Source: a virus
DNA length: 64,000 nt
Virus record (IMG/VR): IMGVR_UViG_3300028800_000076
Location: 1 to 64,000 of that record
Strand: one strand, 5' to 3'
In this document: positions 47,660-56,210 of the stretch, in pieces
Layout: every line of letters starts with the position of its first letter
Numbering within the stretch: position 1 is the first letter of the stretch
Notes under the pieces: generated by a model
The model's input: only the letters and a program-made list of their open reading frames with translations
What the model was told of the DNA's origin: nothing
The model's database searches: none
Position numbers and translations under genes: made by a program

Positions 47660-48052
47660 GTGGCTGTCAATTATAGCCAGACTGCAATCAACGACCGGCT
47701 TTTGGGGGTTATTGCGGCCATTGATGGGGGCGCGACCAACGGGAGCCTGTTACTGATGGCGGGCTCCATATTGGTATCCACAATTCAATTGGCTAGACCT
47801 TGCGGGACTGTGAACGGCGGGGTACTAACCTTTGCGGGTACTCCGCTCCTGGACCCCTCGGCCGCAGCGACTGGAAACGTGGATAGCGCCATCATTCAAG
47901 ACGGGAATGGTTCCACCATGGTCTCCGGCCTGACCGTGGGCATCCCCCTTTCAGCCAGCGTCGATATCGTCATCAGCAACGGCCTGAACAGCACCCTGGT
48001 TACGGCAGGCCAGACCGTCGAGCTTCTTGCAGCACAAATAACGGGATCGTAA
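47660..48052 (+). CDS. Virion structural protein, GTG start
   Basis: A 130-residue Gly/Ala/Thr-rich beta protein (VNYSQTAINDRLLGVIAAID, ASVDIVISNGLNSTLVTAG). GTG start directly after the stop of the metal-motif gene, and stop in a TAATG junction with the next. Repetitive composition like its structural neighbours. No family named. Confidence 0.6.
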   Translation: MAVNYSQTAINDRLLGVIAAIDGGATNGSLLLMAGSILVSTIQLARPCGTVNGGVLTFAGTPLLDPSAAATGNVDSAIIQDGNGSTMVSGLTVGIPLSASVDIVISNGLNSTLVTAGQTVELLAAQITGS

Positions 48053-48933
48053 TGGCAAAACTGACCGAAACCTTTAATGATCGCGCTCGTGCCAATGGTG
48101 GCATGATCCACATTGAGCCGCCGCATGAACCCCTGACCAATGAACCGTACCCCCCGCTTGTATCGGTTACAGCCGGGCTGATAACTCCCCAGCCAGTTCC
48201 GGAAGCCAAGCCACAAGAGCTTAAGGTGGCGCTGATCGGGACTGCGCCCTCCTCGCGGCTCCTGGCCCCCTTCAACGACAACTCCTGGCAAATCTGGGCC
48301 TGCTCGCCGGGCAACATGAACACCATCCCCAGGTGGGATGTCTGGTTCGAGCTTCACGGCAATCTGCTCTGGGAAGAGAACAAGGGCTATGGCGAGCCTT
48401 ATATCAACTGGCTCAAAACCCATAGAACGCCGGTCTATATGCAAGACCAGCGTTATTGTCCCAATGCCTCGACCTTTCCCATGAAGGAGATGGTCCAGGA
48501 GTTCGGTAGGGACTTCTTCACGTCAAGCTTTGCCTGGATGATGGCCTTCGCCATCCACAAAGGGGCCAAGGAGATCGCCATGTATGGCATCGATATGGCG
48601 TCCCGTGACGAATACATCCTTCAGCGGCCCGGCTTCTACTTCTTCCGGCACCTCGCCCAGCAGCGCGGCATTAAGGTGTCAGCGCCTCATGAATCTGATA
48701 TTATGCAGTCGCCTGGGCTTTATGGTTATTCGGACGTGACCCCGATGGGCCGTAAAATCCTGGCGCGCGAGCAAGAGATCAACAAGAGGCGGGACGGCAT
48801 GCGGGCCGAGCTTCAGCGTCTTCAGCAGAACCTGACCTATCTCGATGGTGCCTCGGAAGACATCGACTATTTTAAGAGTATCTGGATGGGCCAAGGGTCC
48901 GCCGTGCCCGAAGGGGGGCTAAACAATGGCTAA
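48052..48933 (+). CDS. Rossmann-like protein, possible sialyltransferase-type glycosyltransferase
   Basis: A 293-residue protein. After a polar start, KVALIGTAPSSRLLAPF resembles the nucleotide-sugar loop at the start of DUF115 and GT42 (Cst-type sialyltransferase) folds. Later TSSFAWMMAFAIHKGAKEI and MYGIDMASRDEY mirror the TSG-xxM-xxAIxxGxKEIYLxGIDFY stretch of Cst enzymes. It ends in a coiled coil of about 50 residues. If the likeness is real it could transfer a CMP-sugar made by the cassette. Related proteins exist in phages that lack such cassettes, so this is a hypothesis. Confidence 0.5.
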   Translation: MAKLTETFNDRARANGGMIHIEPPHEPLTNEPYPPLVSVTAGLITPQPVPEAKPQELKVALIGTAPSSRLLAPFNDNSWQIWACSPGNMNTIPRWDVWFELHGNLLWEENKGYGEPYINWLKTHRTPVYMQDQRYCPNASTFPMKEMVQEFGRDFFTSSFAWMMAFAIHKGAKEIAMYGIDMASRDEYILQRPGFYFFRHLAQQRGIKVSAPHESDIMQSPGLYGYSDVTPMGRKILAREQEINKRRDGMRAELQRLQQNLTYLDGASEDIDYFKSIWMGQGSAVPEGGLNNG

Positions 48934-49459
48934 CTTTGCTGTCGCCAATTCGACCACTGCTGGCCTTGGTAGCTCGCAGGCTCCGCTCACCACCACCTAC
49001 AAGACCATCTGCTGCATTGCAGCCTCCTCGCAGGCCAATACGACGGGCGGCTCGATGCTCCGTCGAGGCAAGCTCTACGACATCCTGGTAGGCACCAACG
49101 GTACGCCAGCCGATAACTATGTGGAGTACCGGGTTTCTCGTGCCACGGTCTCGACCTCCTCGGGAGCCTGGGCAGGCGCGCTTTCCAGCGTCTCCAGCGG
49201 CATCACCCTGGATCAGGCTGATATCTCGGCGGCGGGCCTCATCGCAGTCAACAGTTCCGCTGAGACCCAGGTCACGCTCACCAGCGTGGGTGATCTTTGG
49301 TATGTGGGTGTTAACCAGCGCGCCTCCTATCGCTGGGTTGCGGCCCCTGGCTCTGAGTTTGTCTACCCTGCCACCTCCAGCAACGGTCTGGTGCTTCAGG
49401 CGCGCTCGGGTGGCTATACCGGCACGGTGACTGGCACCATTCTCTTCACTGAGCAGTAA
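48926..49459 (+). CDS. Virion structural protein
   Basis: A 177-residue Ser/Thr/Ala-rich beta protein (TTTYKTICCIAASSQAN, then GTPADNYVEYRVSRATVS, ending in GTVTGTILFTEQ). It overlaps the end of the Rossmann-like gene. Likely a decoration or tail component by composition and place. No family named. Confidence 0.6.
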   Translation: MANFAVANSTTAGLGSSQAPLTTTYKTICCIAASSQANTTGGSMLRRGKLYDILVGTNGTPADNYVEYRVSRATVSTSSGAWAGALSSVSSGITLDQADISAAGLIAVNSSAETQVTLTSVGDLWYVGVNQRASYRWVAAPGSEFVYPATSSNGLVLQARSGGYTGTVTGTILFTEQ

Positions 49460-49764
49460 TGCGCAAGCCGCAGGGATACGCTGTCATTGTTACGCCTGAG
49501 GATGCTCAGGTTAACTTTGATGGTCTTCGCTGTGAGAATATCCAGGCAGGTTCTTTCGAGGTAGAAACAGTTTCTTGCGGCCATTGTGGACGGGTGATCC
49601 ATGTGCGCCCCAGAATGGACCCGGCTGACATGGGTGGCCTCTGCAAGCAGTGCTACCGCTTCGAATGTCCATCATGCGTAGGGAAAGGCTGCTCTCCCCT
49701 GGAGAAAAAGCTGGAGGCCATGGAGAAGAAGCAGGTGGCGCTGCGATCTTATGGCCTGGACTAA
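49459..49764 (+). CDS. Zinc-ribbon protein in virion operon
   Basis: A 101-residue protein with three cysteine pairs: CGHCGRV near 40, CKQCYRF near 62 and CPSC near 70, plus a CSP turn, and a helical C terminus. Likely binds one or two zinc ions. TAATG junction with the gene before it. Whether it is in the virion or an assembly factor is not shown. Confidence 0.6.
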   Translation: MRKPQGYAVIVTPEDAQVNFDGLRCENIQAGSFEVETVSCGHCGRVIHVRPRMDPADMGGLCKQCYRFECPSCVGKGCSPLEKKLEAMEKKQVALRSYGLD

Positions 49765-49773
49765 GAGGATGGC

Positions 49774-50343
49774 GTGGAAGACGCAGGCACGAGAGAGATT
49801 TACCAGCACAGCGCGCCTCTCTCGTATGTAACGCAGAGAGTTCCTCTCTTTATCACGACTTCGACTGCTAACCTCAACGCCAATAATGCAGGATTTGCAG
49901 GCTTTAATGTCAGGCAAGGCGTGCCTGCTTCGTCTTTTGCTACAAACGGCACTCCGATACGCTTAACACTGACGCCCCCATCTGCGGGGACTTCCACTGT
50001 TATTGGAGGATTATGGGTTGGAACGACGACCTCATTCCCGGACTTTTCAGCAGCCCCCACTCAGGTTCTTTTTTCCGGAAGCTCCACGGTAACCCTGACA
50101 GCAGGTGGCGCTGTTGTGGTGTCCGATTCAATCGGAATTACCTTGCAGTCGTCTCTGCAATTTATGGCATCCTTCGCCATAACCTCTGGTGATATCCGGT
50201 TTAACACTGGCGGCCAGTCAAGTTGGACGAATTATTTCCATTCTTTGGCTTCTAGCCAATCCAGCAACACCCTCAATCCAGGCTCCGGAACCATTCAGAA
50301 TAACTCTGCCGGTATTATCAGCCTTATCCAAGCGATGGGTTGA
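49774..50343 (+). CDS. Virion structural protein, GTG start
   Basis: A 189-residue beta-rich protein (RVPLFITTSTANLNANNAGFA, SSTVTLTAGGAVVVSDSIG). GTG start with AAGAGGA upstream. Gly/Ser/Thr richness as in other structural genes here. No family named. Confidence 0.6.
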   Translation: MEDAGTREIYQHSAPLSYVTQRVPLFITTSTANLNANNAGFAGFNVRQGVPASSFATNGTPIRLTLTPPSAGTSTVIGGLWVGTTTSFPDFSAAPTQVLFSGSSTVTLTAGGAVVVSDSIGITLQSSLQFMASFAITSGDIRFNTGGQSSWTNYFHSLASSQSSNTLNPGSGTIQNNSAGIISLIQAMG

Positions 50344-50345
50344 TA

Positions 50346-50900
50346 ATGGCCAGGATTATATTTCCGACCATTACGCAACCGCCGCTTGGCACTTTCCCGG
50401 CAATTGCTCAGTTTGAGGCATCATGGCATCAGCCATGGTCTGAGCCGGTCAGGACAAAACCTCGTCTTCAAACCGGACTTCAGCAGGCATTCTTTCCACC
50501 GGGCCAGATCGTCCCAACCGATATTGCTTGGTACGCCCCATTCACCAATCCGGTCAGGACTAAGCCCAGGCTCCCACCGAGCGAAAATCCATTCTTCTTC
50601 TTTGAGCCAGAGCCTCCCGTCTTTGAGCAGATGGCTTGGTATCAATGGCTGTCGGAGCCCAAGCGCTTCAAGAAGGGACTATCCCCGGAGCTTCAGCACT
50701 ACTTCGAGGGGCCACCCAGATTACTGCCGACCCCTACTGTCTTCGTGACCATGAATGCGACTGAGATTAATACGGACGTGTTCCTGGGTGCTATCAATGT
50801 GTATACTCCCAGCGGCATAACAACTTCAGGGGCGGGTGCTAGGGTTTCTATTATGGAAGTCCAGGTTGGAGGAGACCCGATCAGCATCCGGGAGACCTAA
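50346..50900 (+). CDS. Virion protein with three tandem 30-residue repeats
   Basis: A 184-residue protein. The first half holds three imperfect repeats with the core W-xx-P-x-(S/T)-(E/N)-P-(V/K)-R-x-K-x-(R/G)-L: SWHQPWSEPVRTKPRL, AWYAPFTNPVRTKPRL and AWYQWLSEPKRFKKGL, each followed by a stretch with FF or YF. The second half is beta-type. ATG at 50346 preferred to a TTG upstream. Similar short W/P repeats occur in phage proteins of unknown role. Confidence 0.6.
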   Translation: MARIIFPTITQPPLGTFPAIAQFEASWHQPWSEPVRTKPRLQTGLQQAFFPPGQIVPTDIAWYAPFTNPVRTKPRLPPSENPFFFFEPEPPVFEQMAWYQWLSEPKRFKKGLSPELQHYFEGPPRLLPTPTVFVTMNATEINTDVFLGAINVYTPSGITTSGAGARVSIMEVQVGGDPISIRET

Positions 50901-51214
50901 TGACGGTCTTTAATAGCGGGCCAATCAACATTGAGGCAGGCAACAGCGCGGCCTTTACCGTGGAGTTTCTGGACTCGTCCGGGAACATCACGGTGCCATC
51001 CGGAGGCTCCCTGGCGGTAACCTATCTCAATGCAAGCAATTCCAGCCAGACCGATACAGTGACCCTGGCGGGCAATGGCTCGTTCTTCACCGGAACTTGG
51101 TCCTCAACCTCAGCGGCGTTGGGCACAGCAACCTGGGTGGCCACAATAACCGGCAGCACCATCACGCAGTCTGCTGGGCAAGTGCGGATCATCCAAAGGC
51201 AGAGCACATACTGA
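50900..51214 (+). CDS. Small Ig-like virion protein
   Basis: A 104-residue beta-sandwich-like protein (GNSAAFTVEFLDSSGNITV, FTGTWSSTSAALGTATWVA) of the Ig-like or head-tail type. TAATG before it and TGATG after it connect the genes. No family named with certainty. Confidence 0.6.
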   Translation: MTVFNSGPINIEAGNSAAFTVEFLDSSGNITVPSGGSLAVTYLNASNSSQTDTVTLAGNGSFFTGTWSSTSAALGTATWVATITGSTITQSAGQVRIIQRQSTY

Positions 51215-51924
51215 TGGGCCTCTTTCCCACCACACAAGTCTATAGCGGAAGTTATGACTTCGCGCCCTCTGGCGGTGAGATTGTCGTGGCCGCCTTCCAG
51301 CGCATCCAGGTGCGACCAACAGAGCTTACGCCCTCGCATCTCCAGCAGGCCACGGTGGAGCTAAACCTGCTCCAAGCCCGCCTATCTGGGCTTCAGCCCA
51401 ATTTATGGACGGTGGACCTTCAGGCTCTTCCCTTGGTGCAAGGCCAGAACACCTATTCGCTCCCGGCTGAGACTGCGGTGATTACTGATGCGTATATCCG
51501 CACCGGCTCCGGAACCGCAGTTAACGACCGGATTATCTTCGGCATCAGCCGCACTGAGTATGCATCTATCTCCAATAAACTCACTCAGGCCTTTCCCAAC
51601 CAGTTCTGGTTTGACCGGCTGATCTCACCCACAATCACATTCTATCCCACGCCAGACGGCAATGGGCCTTATACCTGCTACTACTATCGTGTTCGGCTTC
51701 TTCAGGATGCGAAGATGCCGAATGGACTGAACGTCGAGATACCGGCCTTGTGGCTTGATGCGGTGGTCTCTGGCCTCGCGCACAGGCTGGCGCGTGTCTA
51801 TGCGCCGCAACTTGAAGACAAGCGCAAGATGGATGCTGATGAGGCCTGGGCTCTGGCATCCAAGCAGGACGTGGAAGATGTGCCGATGCACATCACTCCA
51901 GGCATGAGTGGATACTTTCGGTGA
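51214..51924 (+). CDS. Tail accessory or head-completion protein, P22 gp4-like
   Basis: A 236-residue protein. A helical first part (VVAAFQRIQVRPTELTPSHLQQATVELNLL), then NLWTVDLQALPLVQGQNTYSLP and a beta section with ITFYPTPDG, the layout of phage adaptor proteins such as P22 gp4, which close the head below the portal. The ATG at 51214 in a TGATG junction is preferred to the longer ORF. Its presence points to a short-tailed (podovirus-like) virion. Confidence 0.72.
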   Translation: MGLFPTTQVYSGSYDFAPSGGEIVVAAFQRIQVRPTELTPSHLQQATVELNLLQARLSGLQPNLWTVDLQALPLVQGQNTYSLPAETAVITDAYIRTGSGTAVNDRIIFGISRTEYASISNKLTQAFPNQFWFDRLISPTITFYPTPDGNGPYTCYYYRVRLLQDAKMPNGLNVEIPALWLDAVVSGLAHRLARVYAPQLEDKRKMDADEAWALASKQDVEDVPMHITPGMSGYFR

Positions 51925-52736
51925 GCTTTCGCCCGCACGGTCGCGCCAGTATCAGCCCGACCAATCCCAGAGCTCTGGGTATCTGCGACCGTTGCGACGC
52001 GCGTTACAATCACGATCAGCTAAACTGGCAGTTTGCCTGGGGTGGTCCCCGTATCTACAATACAAGGATTCTGGTCTGCCAAAGCTGTCTGGATAAGTTG
52101 CAGGAAAATGGATTACGTACCATTGTTCTACCCCCCGATCCAATTCCTATCGATAATGCGCGGCCAGAAGCTGACGTACAGGATACCAATCCGCTCTCAG
52201 GGCTTGGCATGAGCGCCAATCTGTTCATGCCGCAGTATGGCTCCTTTATAGGCAACCTAACCGGAGGCGGTGGTCTTAATGCTGCCTTCGATGCCAACTC
52301 GGCCAAGCCATCGTGGCAATCGGCCAGCAATATGGTCTCCAATTCCAGCTATAACAATTATGTCGGTATGAACTGGGCTGGCCGCGTTGATAACCTCAAC
52401 ATGCCATCGAGCCTCAAGCCGCCTGTCATTAGACACTCTCTGGTTGGCTTCTCGATCACGGCACCAAATGATCGTTCGTTCTTAGGGAACGGGCCTACGT
52501 CCTTTGTGGTCCAGGGCTCCCCCACGAATACGGCTCTCTATGGAGCGTGGACCACAATCTCAAGCGGCACGACTTCGGGCACGCCGGGTGAGACCATCGG
52601 CGGAGAATGTACAGGCTCTCTCTATCAATTCCATCGCGTGGCCTTTCTGGGCGATCAACTCAGTCCAGTTTCGATAGCCCAGGCCGCATTTAACGTCGCG
52701 CAAATCGGCCATATCGTTACGGCGGGGTCTTCGTGA
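51921..52736 (+). CDS. Virion structural protein with CxxC pair
   Basis: A 271-residue protein. CDRCDARYNHDQLNWQFAW and VCQSCLDKLQENGLRTIVL give a zinc-knuckle N-terminal domain, followed by PPDPIPIDNARPE and a Ser/Asn/Gly-rich beta part. I recall the same N-terminal pattern in virion proteins of rhizobial phages. GTG start in a GTGA overlap. Its stop is overlapped by an HNH gene. Confidence 0.65.
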   Translation: MSFRPHGRASISPTNPRALGICDRCDARYNHDQLNWQFAWGGPRIYNTRILVCQSCLDKLQENGLRTIVLPPDPIPIDNARPEADVQDTNPLSGLGMSANLFMPQYGSFIGNLTGGGGLNAAFDANSAKPSWQSASNMVSNSSYNNYVGMNWAGRVDNLNMPSSLKPPVIRHSLVGFSITAPNDRSFLGNGPTSFVVQGSPTNTALYGAWTTISSGTTSGTPGETIGGECTGSLYQFHRVAFLGDQLSPVSIAQAAFNVAQIGHIVTAGSS

Positions 52737-53224
52737 TTAGTCACTCCGAACTTTGTAGGAAGCTTTCATACGATCCAATTACGGGATCGTTTAAGTGGCT
52801 TATTCGCCCTCGGCAAAGAGTTGTGGTGGCGGAGAAGGCTGGTTGTATTAATCCATATGGGTACAGACAAATCTGTCTGAATCAAAAACTTTACAAGGCC
52901 CACCGACTTGCATGGTTCTATATGTATAAAGTGTGGCCGCCATCTGCCATTGATCACATCAATGGGGATAGAGATGATAATCGAATAGAAAACCTCAGAT
53001 TGGCTAATTCGCAACAAAATCAAGCCAATTCTAAAGTCAGAACGAATAATAAATCTGGTTTTAAGGGAGCCTCGCTACACAGTCTAAGTGGTCTCTATAT
53101 GTCGAGAATTATGGTTGATGGAAAGACCAAGCTTCTTGGGTATTTCAAAACACCAGAAGAAGCTAACGTGGCTTATACGAAGGCTGCCAAAGAAGCCTTC
53201 GGTGAATTCTCGAATGGAGGATAA
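52733..53224 (+). CDS. HNH-AP2 homing endonuclease
   Basis: A 163-residue protein: HRLAWFYMYKVWPPSAIDHINGDRDDNRIENLRLA is the HNH core (split here: H-RLAW, IDHINGD, N-IENLR), then an AP2-like DNA-binding part (SGFKGASLHSLSGLYMSRI... EEANVAYTKAAKEAFGEF). GTG start overlapping the stop before it. AT-rich compared with its neighbours; a recent mobile insertion between tail genes. Confidence 0.9.
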   Translation: MISHSELCRKLSYDPITGSFKWLIRPRQRVVVAEKAGCINPYGYRQICLNQKLYKAHRLAWFYMYKVWPPSAIDHINGDRDDNRIENLRLANSQQNQANSKVRTNNKSGFKGASLHSLSGLYMSRIMVDGKTKLLGYFKTPEEANVAYTKAAKEAFGEFSNGG

Positions 53225-53226
53225 TC

Positions 53227-53946
53227 GTGTCCTCGCTCAATTATACCACTTACGTTCAACAGATAGCTAATCTACTCGTGGTGGCATCATCCGATCTTAA
53301 TTTTCAGACGATGTTGCCTGGAATGATTGACTACAGTGAACAAAGAATCTACCGCGAACTGGATTTGCTCTATACGCAGGTAACGGATGCCACCACGCAG
53401 GTTTCCAGCGGCGTTCGAGACTTCACGCTGCCGACTGACCAGGGCAGCTTTATCACGGTCGATAACCTGAACATCATCCTGCCCGCAGGAGCGCTCTCAT
53501 CGCAGGGATCGCGCGTTCCGCTGACGCCAGTGGATCGCTCCTTTATCGATTTGGTCTATCCTTCTGGACAGACTATCACAGACACCCCGGCTTATTTTGC
53601 GCGAGCCTCGGAGACGGTGGTGATCTTTGGTCCATCGCCGGATGCTGCGTACTATGCGGAGGTGGTTGGTATCCAGCGGCCTGCATCTCTCTCGTCCGCC
53701 AACTCATCCACCATTCTCACGCAATACATTCCGGACGTATTTATCGCGGCGTCCATGGTGTTTGGCACGGCCTATCAACGCGACTTCGGTGCTCAGGCCG
53801 ACGATCCAGGCCGCGCCCAATCATGGGAGTCCCAGTATCAAACGCTGTCGAAGTCGGCAGGCGTGGAGCAGGCCAGAGCCAAGTTCGAGGCCGAAGGCTG
53901 GACCTCGGAATCCCCCTCTCCAACGTCGACGCCGCCCAGGGTCTAG
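53227..53946 (+). CDS. Tail-accessory structural protein, GTG start
   Basis: A 239-residue protein with a helical start (NYTTYVQQIANLLVVASSDL), MLPGMIDYSEQRIYRELDLL, and beta-rich rest with YFARASETVVIFGPSPD. The pattern of YxE-RIYRELdLL recurs in a family found beside gp4/gp10-like tail genes. GTG start two bases after the HNH stop. Function unknown beyond the virion. Confidence 0.62.
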   Translation: MSSLNYTTYVQQIANLLVVASSDLNFQTMLPGMIDYSEQRIYRELDLLYTQVTDATTQVSSGVRDFTLPTDQGSFITVDNLNIILPAGALSSQGSRVPLTPVDRSFIDLVYPSGQTITDTPAYFARASETVVIFGPSPDAAYYAEVVGIQRPASLSSANSSTILTQYIPDVFIAASMVFGTAYQRDFGAQADDPGRAQSWESQYQTLSKSAGVEQARAKFEAEGWTSESPSPTSTPPRV

Positions 53947-53949
53947 CGC

Positions 53950-55971
53950 ATGGCGATGCAAACCGTCAGGCTTCGTCCTGGCGTCAACACACAGTTCACC
54001 AAGGCCTTTAACGAGGCTGGCGTTTCTGTATCGAATCTTATTCGCTATAAGGATGGCTTGATCCAGAAAATCGGTGGCTGGGATCAGTATTATCCGCTCA
54101 CAATCTCATCCACGATCCGTGCCATCCACGCATGGCAAGGAGCGGCAGGGCAGCAATATGTTGGCGTTGGCGCAACTGGCTCCCTGAGCATTATCACGGC
54201 AGGCTCGCTCTCAGATGTGACGCCACAAACTCGCACCAGCAACTTCACGCCAAATCTTTCGATCTCATCTGGTAGTTCTATTATTACCGTCGTGGATGTT
54301 GGAAGCAGTGTGTCCACATTTGATGTGGCATATTTCAACACCCAGATGGCCATCGGCGGCAGCTTTATCCAGGGACCCTATCAGATCAATTCGGTGGGTG
54401 GCTCCAGTTCATATACCATCGGGTCCACTGGTGTTTCCTCCGTCGCTGTGACCAGCAGCGGTATTCTTCCGATCTTCACCGCCACGCAAAATAGCGGCGT
54501 CGTAAGCGTTGCTCTTCCGAACAATAACTATCAGTCCATTACTGGATTGTTCGAGCCATATATTGCGCCAACAACGGTTGGTGGCCTGACCATTCAAGGT
54601 AGGTATCAGACCAGAACTGTTATCGACTCCACCAACTTTACGATTGTCTCTCCTGTCCAGGCCCTCTCTAACGATACCCAGACGATGAATGGGGGGCAGG
54701 CTCAGGTGGTGTACTTCATCACCATTGGACCGCCCTCTGGCGGCAGCGGCTATGGCATCGGTGGCTATGGCCTGGGTGGGTATGGCATGGGCTCCCCCAC
54801 AACGGGGGGCACTGGCACGCCTATCACAGCCACAGACTGGACTATGGACAACTGGGGTGAGATTCTTCTGGCGTGCCCTGAAAACGGGCCCGTCTATGCG
54901 TGGTCTCCGGATAGTGGGTACTCAACGGCTGCTGTGGTTGCGACTGCGCCATTCTTCAATGGCGGCATCTTTATCTCGATGCCTCAGCAGATTTTGGTGT
55001 GCTGGCGCTCCACGCAGATCACGGGGGTCCAGGACCCACTGGAGGTGGTCTGGTCTGATGGCGGCGACTACACCAACTTCCAGATCAACAATCAGACCTC
55101 GGCTGGCAGTTTTCACATCCCGACCGGCTCCATCATTATGGGCGGCATCCAGGCCCCGACCTATGGGGTAATCTGGACCGATGTGGATGTCTGGCTCATG
55201 CAGTATGTGGGCGGCGATGTGGTGTTCAACTTCTCCCGCGTCGGCAATGGTTGCGGCCTGATTGGCAAGCATGCGGCAGGCAAGATCGGCGGGAACGTCT
55301 ATTGGTGCGGCCTGAATAACTTTTTCCTTTTGGCGGGCGGCCAAGTCACCACGCTGCCCTGCACGGTCTGGGACTTCATCTTCCAGAACCTGGATACGGC
55401 CAATCAGGGAAAAATCTGCTGCGCCCCAAATAGCACCTTTAATGAGATTGCTTGGTATTTCCCCTCCATTAACGGGGCGGGCGAAAACGACTCCTACGTG
55501 AAGTACAACATCACAGAGGGCGAATGGGACTATGGCACGCTATCCCGCAATGCCTGGGTGGATGTGAGCGCGCTCGGTAATCCGATCTCGGCCGATACTG
55601 TCAATATCTATCAGCAGGAAGAGGGCTATAACGCCGTCACGTCCCCTATCAATAGTCTGTTCCAGAGTGGCTATTGGTCCATTTCGGAAGGCAATGATTT
55701 GGCTTTTGTGGACTGGTTCCTTCCGGACATGAAATTCGGAACCTATAGCGGTTCCCAGACTGCCTCGGTCCAGATCACCTTCCTGGCCGTCGATTACATG
55801 GGGGATACGCCAAGGTCTTATGGACCCTATACCTTCAGCCAGAACACCCAATTCCTCGCGCCTCGACTGCGCGGTCGATTCATGGCAATAATCATTCAAA
55901 GCAATGATACGGGGAGCTTTTGGCGTATTGGCGGGGCTAAATATCGCTGGGCGATAGCGGGAAGGCGATAG
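53950..55971 (+). CDS. Tail stabilisation protein, P22 gp10-like
   Basis: A 673-residue protein. RLRPGVNTQFTKAFNEAGVSVSN with LIRYKDGLIQKIGGW at the start, then many W and Y positions (LEVVWSDGGDYTNF, IWTDVDVWLMQYVGG) and the C terminus KYRWAIAGRR. The R-PGV-T...LIRYKDGL-QK-GGW start is typical of the gp10-like DNA-stabilisation or tail-hub family of podoviruses. A Gly/Tyr-rich stretch near 265-280 (GYGIGGYGLGGYGMGS) is odd and may be a flexible loop. Confidence 0.75.
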   Translation: MAMQTVRLRPGVNTQFTKAFNEAGVSVSNLIRYKDGLIQKIGGWDQYYPLTISSTIRAIHAWQGAAGQQYVGVGATGSLSIITAGSLSDVTPQTRTSNFTPNLSISSGSSIITVVDVGSSVSTFDVAYFNTQMAIGGSFIQGPYQINSVGGSSSYTIGSTGVSSVAVTSSGILPIFTATQNSGVVSVALPNNNYQSITGLFEPYIAPTTVGGLTIQGRYQTRTVIDSTNFTIVSPVQALSNDTQTMNGGQAQVVYFITIGPPSGGSGYGIGGYGLGGYGMGSPTTGGTGTPITATDWTMDNWGEILLACPENGPVYAWSPDSGYSTAAVVATAPFFNGGIFISMPQQILVCWRSTQITGVQDPLEVVWSDGGDYTNFQINNQTSAGSFHIPTGSIIMGGIQAPTYGVIWTDVDVWLMQYVGGDVVFNFSRVGNGCGLIGKHAAGKIGGNVYWCGLNNFFLLAGGQVTTLPCTVWDFIFQNLDTANQGKICCAPNSTFNEIAWYFPSINGAGENDSYVKYNITEGEWDYGTLSRNAWVDVSALGNPISADTVNIYQQEEGYNAVTSPINSLFQSGYWSISEGNDLAFVDWFLPDMKFGTYSGSQTASVQITFLAVDYMGDTPRSYGPYTFSQNTQFLAPRLRGRFMAIIIQSNDTGSFWRIGGAKYRWAIAGRR

Positions 55972-56210
55972 TGACTGACAGTAGCAATGGCGGTGGCAAG
56001 CTTACGGAACTGCTGACGGCCATGCAGAATGGCGTCATTGCCATCAATGAGCTTGGCACGAAACTCGGCAATATCTTCCCGCAAGCCACAGCGCTATCGA
56101 CCACAGCGGCCATCGCCGGGACTATCACCTTCACCTCTTCTCAAGCCGTTACGTTCATGACAGTCCAGACAAGCTCGGGAGGCACCTACAAAGTGCCGCT
56201 TTATACCTAA
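55971..56210 (+). CDS. Small virion-region protein, GTG start
   Basis: A 79-residue protein. LLTAMQNGVIAINELGTKLGNIF near the start is followed by a beta tail (AIAGTITFTSSQAVTFMTVQ). I know the (A)xQNGVxAINxLG pattern from a small family next to tail genes. GTG start overlapping the stop of the gp10-like gene. Role unknown. Confidence 0.6.
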   Translation: MTDSSNGGGKLTELLTAMQNGVIAINELGTKLGNIFPQATALSTTAAIAGTITFTSSQAVTFMTVQTSSGGTYKVPLYT

